Shown: in pieces, positions 1 to 5,429 of the stretch
Position numbering within the stretch: position 1 is the first letter of the stretch
Layout: each line of letters opens with the position of its first letter
Assembly: GCA_003484685.1 (NCBI GenBank)
Contig: DNBB01000037.1
Location: 1,156 to 10,810, forward strand
Direction: 5' to 3'
Source: Candidatus Babelota bacterium
GTDB lineage: Bacteria > Babelota > Babeliae > Babelales > Babelaceae
Length of the DNA: 9,655 nt
The notes under the pieces: generated by a model
Told to the model about the DNA's origin: nothing
Database searches by the model: none
What the model saw: only the letters and a program-made list of their open reading frames with translations
Made by a program: the position numbers and the translations under genes

Positions 1-65
1 CCCCAGCCGCTGAAGCAAAACAGCACAACCCAAAACCAATTCTGCCAGCTTATTTTAAAATGCAT
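1..65 (-). CDS. Putative exported protein, N-terminus only (partial)
   Basis: An ATG at 65-63 on the minus strand opens a frame that stays open to the window edge (21 codons plus two bases). The peptide begins MHFKISWQNWFWVVLFCFSG: one positive residue near the start, then an aromatic and aliphatic hydrophobic stretch, then small residues. This looks like a signal peptide or membrane anchor. A purine-rich AAGGGGGG run lies about 8 bases before the ATG and could serve as a ribosome binding site. The orientation matches the frr-tsf genes upstream, from which it is separated by a terminator. The body of the protein is outside the window, so no function can be given. Two plus-strand frames are also open across this stretch, so this call is tentative. 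Confidence 0.45.
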   Translation of the reverse strand, partial: MHFKISWQNWFWVVLFCFSGW

Positions 66-190
66 CGAAGAACCCCCCTTACTTTTTATTTCTACTTCTC
101 AATTAATTATTACAATTATAAAAATAAAAAAACAAGATTCTCTCTGGTAAAGCTAATGGAGATGCACCAATTAGAAATAATCAATAAAAA
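66..190 (-). promoter_or_regulatory. AT-rich leader, possible promoter for the left-edge gene
   Basis: This very AT-rich spacer lies between the frr terminator and the minus-strand start at 65. Read on the minus strand it contains a perfect TATAAT (plus positions 115-120), and further downstream a TAATAA placed 17 bases after a TTGTTT. No strong -35 element accompanies the TATAAT, so the exact promoter cannot be assigned. The assignment rests on composition and position and is inference. Confidence 0.25.
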
Positions 191-225
191 AGGGACCACT
201 CAAAGAACGGCGTGGTCCCTTTTTT
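186..225. terminator. Intrinsic terminator, symmetric, downstream of frr
   Basis: A 9-bp perfect stem (agggaccac at 191-199 with gtggtccct at 212-220) encloses a 12-base loop. It is flanked by A-run 186-190 on the left and T-run 220-226 on the right, so it reads as stem plus U-tract on either strand. It lies about 25 bases after the frr stop on the minus strand and should end the tsf-frr transcript. Confidence 0.85.
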
Positions 226-248
226 TATCAAAAAAATACAAGCAATTT

Positions 249-836
249 CTATACCGACAGGACCTCTTTTTCTTTACGTTGGGCAGCAGATTCTGCCTTT
301 TGCGTTAGATCATCAGTCGCTTTTTGAAGTAACGTTTGCAATCGCTTTGCAATATCCTCAGAGACTGCCTTAGCCTTCTCCAAATCACGAATAAGGTTAT
401 TAAATTCTTTTCGTTCATTACGAATGGCGATCCGGCAATCCTCAAGTTTTTTGTGCAGTGTCTTAACCAATTCTTCACGACGTGCAGCACTCATTGGCGG
501 AAGGTTAAGCCGAATATGCGCGCCATCGTTAGTTGGGTTAAGGTTCAGATCCGATTGGGTAATCGCTTTTTCAATCGCATCGACATTCGTCTGATCCCAT
601 GGCTGAATCGTAATGGTTTGAGCATCTGGCGTCGTGATAGTTGCCAAATCCTTGAGCCGCATCATACTGCCATAACAAGAAACCATAAGATCTTCAACAA
701 GCGCAGAGTTCGCACGATTTGTCCGCAACTTACTTAATTCACGATCAAAGTAATCAATATGCTCCTGCATTGCTTGGCGAATAAATTCATCAAGCTTATG
801 GGGCTGTTCGGCTGGTGAAAAAGAGAGATCAATCAT
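249..836 (-). CDS. frr: Ribosome recycling factor (RRF)
   Basis: RRF splits the post-termination ribosome together with EF-G in the cytoplasm so that subunits can be reused. The 195-residue protein matches the family along its length. Helix 1 of the three-helix bundle carries LSKLRTNRANSALVED (about 35-49), followed by the CYGSMMRLKDLATI segment that starts the beta-rich domain II (about 54-67). After these come DLNLNPTNDGAHIRLNLPP (about 96-114) and the long C-terminal helices with RNERKEFNNLIRDLEK. The usual length is about 185, so this one has about 10 extra N-terminal residues. The start is supported by AAGGA five bases upstream. It lies 22 bp downstream of tsf on the same strand and is probably co-transcribed with it. 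In many bacteria pyrH sits between tsf and frr; here it is absent. Confidence 0.97.
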   Translation of the reverse strand: MIDLSFSPAEQPHKLDEFIRQAMQEHIDYFDRELSKLRTNRANSALVEDLMVSCYGSMMRLKDLATITTPDAQTITIQPWDQTNVDAIEKAITQSDLNLNPTNDGAHIRLNLPPMSAARREELVKTLHKKLEDCRIAIRNERKEFNNLIRDLEKAKAVSEDIAKRLQTLLQKATDDLTQKAESAAQRKEKEVLSV

Positions 837-858
837 GGCTATCCTTGGATTTATAGAA

Positions 859-1458
859 CTACTCGTTACCTACTTCAAAACGGACAAAGCGACGAATGGT
901 AATCTTTTCGCCCATCTTGGCAATGAGGTCCTTAAGCAAGTCTTCGATCGTCAACTTATCATTTTTAATAAAGGTTTGATGCATCAAGCAGACGTCACTG
1001 TATAGCTTTTCTATCTTGCCTTCAACGATCTTTTCAATTATTTGCGCTGGTTTGCCCGAAGCCGCTAATTGTTCGGCAAAAACACTTTTTTCTTTTTCTA
1101 AGTATGCCTGGTCCAAATCAGCAGGCGCTACGCAGCGAGGATTCATTGCCGCAATATGCATTGCAACATCTTGCGCGAAATTCTTTATATCTTCCGTGCG
1201 CGCAACAAAATCGGTTTCGCAATCAACTTCAAGCATAACACCGAGTTGTGCACCTGCGTGAATGTATGAAACAATTAAACCCTGCTTGGTTGCATTACCC
1301 GAGCGTTTTTCTGCAACCGCAGCGCCTTTTTTGCGTAAGAGATCAAGCGCTTTTTCAAGGTCACCTTCAGCTGCGATCAGGGCCTTTTTGCAATCCATCA
1401 TCCCAACGCCCGTTTTGTCGCGCAATTGTTGAATAAGATCTAACGTAATCTGTGCCAT
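859..1458 (-). CDS. tsf: Elongation factor Ts, short form
   Basis: EF-Ts is the nucleotide exchange factor that recycles EF-Tu-GDP to EF-Tu-GTP during translation. The N-terminal UBA-like domain is clear (ITLDLIQQLRDKTGVGMMDC, about 4-23), followed by CKKAL and EGDLEKALDLLRKKG. The EF-Tu-contacting TDFV motif is at residues 82-85 in CETDFVAR. The frame is open further upstream, but I place the start at the ATG at 1458-1456. There the protein begins MAQITLDLIQQLRD, as family members do, and AAAGGA lies 6 bases upstream (plus 1465-1470). That gives 199 residues, close to the short Thermus-type EF-Ts and well below the roughly 280 of E. coli. It thus has one reduced core domain after TDFV. Its usual partner rpsB is not upstream; rplU diverges instead. 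frr follows after 22 bp. Confidence 0.96.
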   Translation of the reverse strand: MAQITLDLIQQLRDKTGVGMMDCKKALIAAEGDLEKALDLLRKKGAAVAEKRSGNATKQGLIVSYIHAGAQLGVMLEVDCETDFVARTEDIKNFAQDVAMHIAAMNPRCVAPADLDQAYLEKEKSVFAEQLAASGKPAQIIEKIVEGKIEKLYSDVCLMHQTFIKNDKLTIEDLLKDLIAKMGEKITIRRFVRFEVGNE

Positions 1459-1505
1459 AATTATTCCTTTGGTTTGGCAGAAGGCTTTTAATAAAAATAA
1501 AAACC

Positions 1506-1534
1506 ATTTAAAAACGATGTCTTCAGTTTGCCAA
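1506..1534 (-). promoter_or_regulatory. Candidate sigma-70 type promoter for tsf-frr
   Basis: On the minus strand, TTGGCA (plus 1529-1534, five of six to the -35 consensus) is followed after exactly 17 bases by TTAAAT (plus 1506-1511, four of six to the -10 consensus). The elements end about 48 bases before the tsf start codon. They lie in the 180-bp divergent region between tsf and rplU, where promoters for both genes are expected. I found no equally good pair for rplU on the plus strand. Consensus matching by eye only. Confidence 0.35.
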
Positions 1535-1638
1535 AAAGGCCATCTTTGGTAAACTTTAGACTTGTATCTTAGGTGGCAGTATGGGCCCTGTTTTCCAATA
1601 TTTGTTATCAATAGTCAAATGTATCAGGATTAGAATCA

Positions 1639-1968
1639 ATGGATCAAACACTTGCATTTAATCGCTACGCGATTTTCCAAACCGGCGGTAAGCAGTACCA
1701 AGCACTTGAAGGCAAAACGATTGCTGTTGAAAAACTCGAAGTCGAAGACGGCCAAGAAATCATCTTTAACGAAGTTTTATTGCGCCGCACTGACGAAAAA
1801 ACCGTTGAAGTCGGAAAACCTTTCCTTTCAACCCCCGTCAAAGCAGTCGTAGTAAAACAAACCAAAGGCCCCAAGCTTATTGTGTTTCATTTTAAACGCC
1901 GCAAAAGCATTCACAAAGAAAAAGGCCATCGTCAGCCACAAACGGTCATCCGAATCACTGCAATTTAG
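1639..1968 (+). CDS. rplU: 50S ribosomal protein L21
   Basis: L21 is a large-subunit protein that binds 23S rRNA. The family opening is seen as YAIFQTGGKQYQALEGKTIAVEKLE (split here as YAIFQTGGKQY at 12-22 and the following segment), then VGKPFL and VKAVVVKQTKGPKLIVFHFK. The conserved basic RNA-binding tail KRRKSIHKEKGHRQPQTVIRI follows. At 109 residues it is slightly longer than the usual 103 or so, because of about 8 extra residues (MDQTLAFNR) before the usual start. The ATG at 1639 is preceded by AGGA 9 bases upstream, and no other ATG is available, so the extension appears real. rpmA (L27), the usual next gene, is not here; a terminator follows at once, so rplU looks monocistronic. Confidence 0.96.
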   Translation: MDQTLAFNRYAIFQTGGKQYQALEGKTIAVEKLEVEDGQEIIFNEVLLRRTDEKTVEVGKPFLSTPVKAVVVKQTKGPKLIVFHFKRRKSIHKEKGHRQPQTVIRITAI

Positions 1969-1985
1969 TTTGACCAAAAAACATT

Positions 1986-2023
1986 AAAAAGGTTGACCCG
2001 TTTTGCGCGGTCAACCTTTTTTT
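1986..2023 (+). terminator. Intrinsic terminator after rplU
   Basis: Stem ggttgacc (1991-1998) pairs perfectly with ggtcaacc (2009-2016) around a 10-base loop, followed by seven T residues (2017-2023) and preceded by five A residues. It lies 18 bases after the rplU stop and should isolate L21 expression from the acetyltransferase genes downstream. Confidence 0.88.
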
Positions 2024-2087
2024 ATTCTCGTACACACCTCAAAGCTAATAGCTAACACAAACAATTCTCAGAAAAATCGTAACATCA

Positions 2088-2693
2088 GTGAAAAATAAAT
2101 TAATAAAAAAGATGCTAAATTATAAAAAAAATATCATACGTCAAAATGCAGTTTTTTTGCTTGCACTCGGGGCGGCAAATATTACATGTGGAAATAGAAC
2201 GCTACCCTGCCAAATATCCGAACTAGAAAGAAAAACAGGGGACCTAAAAGCATGTATACAAATTTGCGCCTCACCAAAAAACCGAACGCACGTCTGCCCC
2301 GGCCTAAATCTCACTGAAATTGATAAGACCTTTAAAAACTTCCTTCCCCCAAAGATGTTACTAGCAAAAACTTCGGATAAAACAGGCCCCATTACCCAAG
2401 TTTTTGTCGCGAAAGTAAAAAAAAACATTATCGGCCTGGCAATCTATAACAAAAAAAATTCGACAGTCCACTGCATTTACGGACTCGCCGTCCACGAAAA
2501 CTATCATCGAAGAGGCATCGGTACACAGATTTTAGAACATCTAAAAAAAATTGCCGATACTAACAAGGCCTCCATCTCGCTCATGGTTCACGAAAACAAT
2601 ACCCCCGCTATATCACTTTATACGAAACATATGTTCAAAAAAGAAAGCTGTTTTAGCTCTTACCATGAGTATCGGTATAATGGACAAAAATAA
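2088..2693 (+). CDS. GNAT-family N-acetyltransferase with N-terminal export/anchor segment
   Basis: The C-terminal half is a GNAT acetyltransferase domain, which transfers acetyl from acetyl-CoA to an amine. Residues about 105-120 form the beta strands VFVAKVKKNIIGLAIY. Motif A is LAVHENYHRRGIGTQIL (133-149) with the acetyl-CoA pyrophosphate loop RRGIG, and motif B is NNTPAISLYTKHMF (170-183). The N-terminus (about 12-33) is basic then hydrophobic (AVFLLALGAANITCG), fitting a signal peptide or anchor; the cysteine there is not in a canonical lipobox. Residues 56-60 carry a CIQIC motif shared with the next gene. The start is uncertain: GTG at 2088 gives 201 residues, while ATG at 2112 gives 193 and keeps the hydrophobic segment. 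Neither has a strong ribosome binding site. Substrate unknown. Four A-tracts of 8-9 bases interrupt the gene. Confidence 0.8.
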   Translation: MKNKLIKKMLNYKKNIIRQNAVFLLALGAANITCGNRTLPCQISELERKTGDLKACIQICASPKNRTHVCPGLNLTEIDKTFKNFLPPKMLLAKTSDKTGPITQVFVAKVKKNIIGLAIYNKKNSTVHCIYGLAVHENYHRRGIGTQILEHLKKIADTNKASISLMVHENNTPAISLYTKHMFKKESCFSSYHEYRYNGQK

Positions 2694-3243
2694 GCCTAGC
2701 GCTCAGCACGCAGTGAAAATTATTATTTTTTTAGGAATATGGGTATGTGCAGCTGTAACTAAAACGTTCGAGCATCCATCATTACTCATCAGCCCTGCCC
2801 AAAAAAAAGACATGCCTGCATGCACCAACATCTGCATGTTACCCGAGAACCTTCCACATTTATTTCCTGAATTTAACGAGACTCAAATGAGTACGTTCTT
2901 AAAGAATGCGCAAAAAAGTTCTATGTACAAGTTCTTGATAGCCCAAAAAAAGAACACAATCGTAGGACTCGCTGTTTGCTTTAAGGAAAACTCAAAGACA
3001 TGGAACATTGATATCCTCGCCGTAAATAGAAAACACCAACGCCAAGGCATCGGCTCGCACCTACTAAGCGCAATAAAAAAAATCTCTCAATCCACTAAGA
3101 CGCCAACCTCACTCATAGTAAAGCGATCCAATCAACCAGCAATTTCTTGTTACACCAAGCAGCAATTTCGCCTTGTTAAATCATATGGCACGGATCCAGG
3201 CTCATATCAAGAGTTTCAGTTTGTTCCACCGAACCTGCCATAG
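2680..3243 (+). CDS. GNAT-family N-acetyltransferase with N-terminal hydrophobic segment, paralogue of preceding gene
   Basis: A second GNAT enzyme, 187 residues from the ATG at 2680, overlapping the end of the first gene by 14 bases and probably translationally coupled to it. Residues 12-27 (VKIIIFLGIWVCAAVT) form a hydrophobic export or anchor segment. Motif A is ILAVNRKHQRQGIGSHLL (112-129) with the RQGIG acetyl-CoA loop; motif B is SNQPAISCYTKQQF (150-163). The region before the domain (PACTNICMLPENLPHLFPEF, 46-65) aligns with ACIQICASPKNRTHVCPGL of the neighbour, including a CxxxC pair. The two are therefore diverged tandem duplicates over most of their length. An ATG at 2665 would add five residues. 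The frame is open further upstream, but that part lies inside the first GNAT domain and would bury the hydrophobic segment. No clear ribosome binding site. The substrate is unknown. Confidence 0.8.
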   Translation: MDKNKPSAQHAVKIIIFLGIWVCAAVTKTFEHPSLLISPAQKKDMPACTNICMLPENLPHLFPEFNETQMSTFLKNAQKSSMYKFLIAQKKNTIVGLAVCFKENSKTWNIDILAVNRKHQRQGIGSHLLSAIKKISQSTKTPTSLIVKRSNQPAISCYTKQQFRLVKSYGTDPGSYQEFQFVPPNLP

Positions 3244-3297
3244 GTCCTGTACATTTATTGGCCAATCATTAACAGGCAGTAACCAGGAATATGTGCA

Positions 3298-3951
3298 TTA
3301 CAATTCAAGCAAGCGCTCAAGCTGTTTATTGGCACCAAAGAGGACCAAAACGTCTCCCTCTTCGATCTTATAGTCTGGAGATAAAGGGATAACCTCCTCA
3401 CCAACCTCTTTACCAATGAGCGTAACCTCGTAGTTCGTTGTCAACTCAAGGTCCTGAACAGTTTGATCAACAAAACGCATCGGAACCTTTAACGGGGTAA
3501 CCGAATAATTGTCATTAACCCGAATAAAGGTCTCATCAGTAAAACAGAGCTGGTCAGCAAGCCGCCGGCCCATCTCTTGTTCCGGTAAGATCACATGATC
3601 TGCCCCGACCAGTTCCAAAATTTCTCGATGAATTGACGTCGTTGAGCAAACGATAACGTTAGAAATATGCAGCTTCTTTTTCAAAAGCGCAGTTATCAAG
3701 ACTGATTGTGTAAAGCTTTCGCCAATGGCAACAATAACGGTTTCAAATTCATCAATACCAACGCTGCGCATAGACTCTTCACTGGTAATACGGAGACAAA
3801 TGGCCTGCGTAACCTGATCTTTAATCGAATCAATGATACTTTCTTCGCTATCAATCGCCAGGACATCCATGCCGTGAGCAACAAGTGCCTGGCAAACGTT
3901 AGACCCAAATTGGCCAATTCCAATAACACAAAAGCTTGTTGGTCGTTTCAT
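3298..3951 (-). CDS. ktrA: Trk/Ktr potassium uptake regulatory subunit (RCK/TrkA-N protein)
   Basis: This is a cytoplasmic gating subunit of a K+ uptake system. RCK rings bind nucleotides (ATP/ADP or NAD(H) in the family) and open or close the membrane subunit. The Rossmann-type RCK-N domain starts at FCVIGIGQFGSN (7-18) with glycines G11, G13 and G16, and an acidic D34 at the end of the second strand (VLAIDSEE). The family segment GADHVILPEQEMGRRLA is at 116-132. A C-terminal RCK-C (TrkA-C) domain follows from about 140 to 217. The single RCK-N plus RCK-C layout and 217 residues match KtrA/KtrC rather than the double-length E. coli TrkA. AAAGGA precedes the ATG by 9 bases. It lies 26 bp downstream of the channel subunit, so the two form an operon. 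Confidence 0.92.
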   Translation of the reverse strand: MKRPTSFCVIGIGQFGSNVCQALVAHGMDVLAIDSEESIIDSIKDQVTQAICLRITSEESMRSVGIDEFETVIVAIGESFTQSVLITALLKKKLHISNVIVCSTTSIHREILELVGADHVILPEQEMGRRLADQLCFTDETFIRVNDNYSVTPLKVPMRFVDQTVQDLELTTNYEVTLIGKEVGEEVIPLSPDYKIEEGDVLVLFGANKQLERLLEL

Positions 3952-3977
3952 ATGTGCTTATCCTTTGTTATGTAGCA

Positions 3978-5360
3978 TTACCCCATCGAAAGCGTCTCTT
4001 CGGGATACTTAAAACTAACCCGATCACGCTTGTGCTTAATGGCGATTAAAAGAGAGAGCGAATTAAGTCGCCCGACAATCATTCCAAATGTCAACACCAA
4101 CTGGCCAGCACGGGTCATTGCAATAAAGCTTTGTATCGTGATTCCACGATTTGCAACAGCAGAAATGCTTTCGAACATAAAATTCACCATACCCTCGCCT
4201 GTCTGATTCTCGGTAATGAGAACTAAAAAGAGAGTAGAAAAAATCCACAATAAATAAATTGATAAAAAGGCCAATGTAACCAGCATTTGTTCTTTTGGTA
4301 TCCGCCGTTTAAAAATTTCGACATGCTCTTTACCAAGCACGATTGCTTTGATTGACGAAAGAGACAGTGCAAGCGTAGTCACCTTGAGGCCAGAGCCTCC
4401 GCCAACGGATCCTGGCGATGAGCCCAAAAGACAAAACACCATAGAAACAAACAAGACAACCTGCGAAACCTGCAAAAAATTAAACGTTGAGAAGCCGCAA
4501 CTTCTAAACGAAAAACCATTAAAAACAGCAATGTTTATCTTATCAATCCAAGCAAACTGGCGTAGCGCCTCCCATTCCGCAACCAACAAAAATATGGCCA
4601 GCACCCCAGTAAGCAACGGCATGTACAAAAATAAAATCTTAGTCTGCAACGAAAAACGTGCCCGTGGGATCCCATTTGCAGGTCGCAAAATTCGTTGCCG
4701 TATATGCAAAAAAATTTCGTATATCGGTATAAAACCAAAGCTACCTAACGCGATAAGCGTAGTCGTTGCTAAAATAAACAACCGGTGCATTGCCAAAGTT
4801 GCAAATGGCTGAGGAAAAACAGATACACCAAGGTTACAAAAAGATGAAACTGTATGAAAAATCGCCGAAAACCAACGCGGTTCAGTGAGCGGCACCCCGT
4901 CAAGCGCGTAATAGACGATTAGAAAACCAATCACCTCTGCTATGAATGAGAACACCGCTACAAATTGAACAATTTTTTTGCTATATACCCAATTAGATGA
5001 CCATTGCTGCAAATCAAACTGCTGGCCAGTTATTAGATGCGTCCGCATACGCACATTCTTAAACAATCCAAGTATGGGAACAAAAAGCGTAAGAAATCCC
5101 AAGCCGCCAAGCTGCGCCAAACAAATGATAATGAGCTTGCCCCAAAACGAAAACGTCGACAAAGGAACGCTCATCAAGCCAGTCGTTGAAACCGCTGATG
5201 AAGAAACAAAAAAGGCATCCCACCACGAAAGCTCAAATTCTTGATGCGCAAATGGTGCACGCAACAACAGCGTTCCGAGTAAAATCAGTGCTAAAAATGT
5301 TGCGATAATAATACGAGCTGGGGTGATACGCGTTGTTTTTTTAGATAATCGTGGTTCCAT
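3978..5360 (-). CDS. ktrB: Ktr/Trk-type potassium uptake channel subunit
   Basis: This is an inner-membrane K+ (Na+-coupled in KtrB members) translocating subunit of the superfamily of K+ transporters, with four membrane-pore-membrane repeats. The 460-residue length and many hydrophobic segments (about 16-34, 74-100, 130-151, 193-218, 241-261, 299-312, 358-382, 418-440) fit KtrB/TrkH. Each pore loop has its filter glycine: STTGLM (G61), CNLGVS (G178), RSCGFS (G289), ANRGIT (G405). The third repeat is followed by the glycine-rich gating segment LLGSSPGSVGGGSGLKVTT (311-329). The last repeat ends with the family-like MIVGRLNSLSLL. The start at 5360 has only a weak AGG upstream. The RCK subunit follows after 26 bp, making a complete uptake system. 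Separated from the upstream glycyl-tRNA synthetase by a terminator. Confidence 0.93.
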   Translation of the reverse strand: MEPRLSKKTTRITPARIIIATFLALILLGTLLLRAPFAHQEFELSWWDAFFVSSSAVSTTGLMSVPLSTFSFWGKLIIICLAQLGGLGFLTLFVPILGLFKNVRMRTHLITGQQFDLQQWSSNWVYSKKIVQFVAVFSFIAEVIGFLIVYYALDGVPLTEPRWFSAIFHTVSSFCNLGVSVFPQPFATLAMHRLFILATTTLIALGSFGFIPIYEIFLHIRQRILRPANGIPRARFSLQTKILFLYMPLLTGVLAIFLLVAEWEALRQFAWIDKINIAVFNGFSFRSCGFSTFNFLQVSQVVLFVSMVFCLLGSSPGSVGGGSGLKVTTLALSLSSIKAIVLGKEHVEIFKRRIPKEQMLVTLAFLSIYLLWIFSTLFLVLITENQTGEGMVNFMFESISAVANRGITIQSFIAMTRAGQLVLTFGMIVGRLNSLSLLIAIKHKRDRVSFKYPEETLSMG

Positions 5361-5382
5361 ATAGGACCTGGTATAACCTCAC

Positions 5383-5414
5383 AAAAAAGTTGTCACACAG
5401 TGTGACAACTTTTT
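5383..5414. terminator. Intrinsic terminator between glycyl-tRNA synthetase gene and ktrB
   Basis: A 9-bp perfect stem (5389-5397 with 5401-5409, around the centre at 5399) carries A6 on the left and T5 on the right. On the minus strand it reads as hairpin followed by TTTTTT and lies 16 bases past the glycyl-tRNA synthetase stop. The near-perfect dyad tgtcacacagtgtgaca could also be a protein-binding operator for ktrB, but the flanking homopolymers favour termination. Confidence 0.8.
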
Positions 5415-5429
5415 CTTACACGGTCAAGA

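Noticed and set aside
60..308. An 82-codon plus-strand reading frame from ATG at 60.
   Set aside because: It runs through the AT-rich spacer and the symmetric terminator and ends inside frr on the other strand; it is biased to Tyr, Phe, Asn and Lys as expected from AT-rich non-coding DNA, and has no family motif.
1459..1611. Upstream extension of the EF-Ts frame (51 extra codons).
   Set aside because: The extension has no EF-Ts similarity, the family N-terminus and a well-spaced AAAGGA support the ATG at 1458, and a candidate promoter lies inside the extension.
2043..2053. Short dyad agcta-a-tagct upstream of the first GNAT gene, considered as an operator.
   Set aside because: Eleven bases of AT-rich symmetry can occur by chance, and there is no second copy or adjacent promoter that I could recognise.
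2551..2679. Upstream extension of the second GNAT gene from an ATG at 2551.
   Set aside because: It would overlap motif B and the end of the first GNAT domain in another frame and would move the hydrophobic export segment to the middle of the protein.
3246..3276. Inverted repeat cctgt...acagg enclosing the palindrome attggccaat between the GNAT pair and ktrA, considered as a convergent terminator.
   Set aside because: The outer stem is only 5 bp, the inner palindrome has no loop, and no T-tract follows on either strand.
4348..4812. A 154-codon plus-strand frame opposite ktrB.
   Set aside because: It is antisense to a clear membrane transporter gene in a frame mirroring its codons, with no domain or ribosome binding site.
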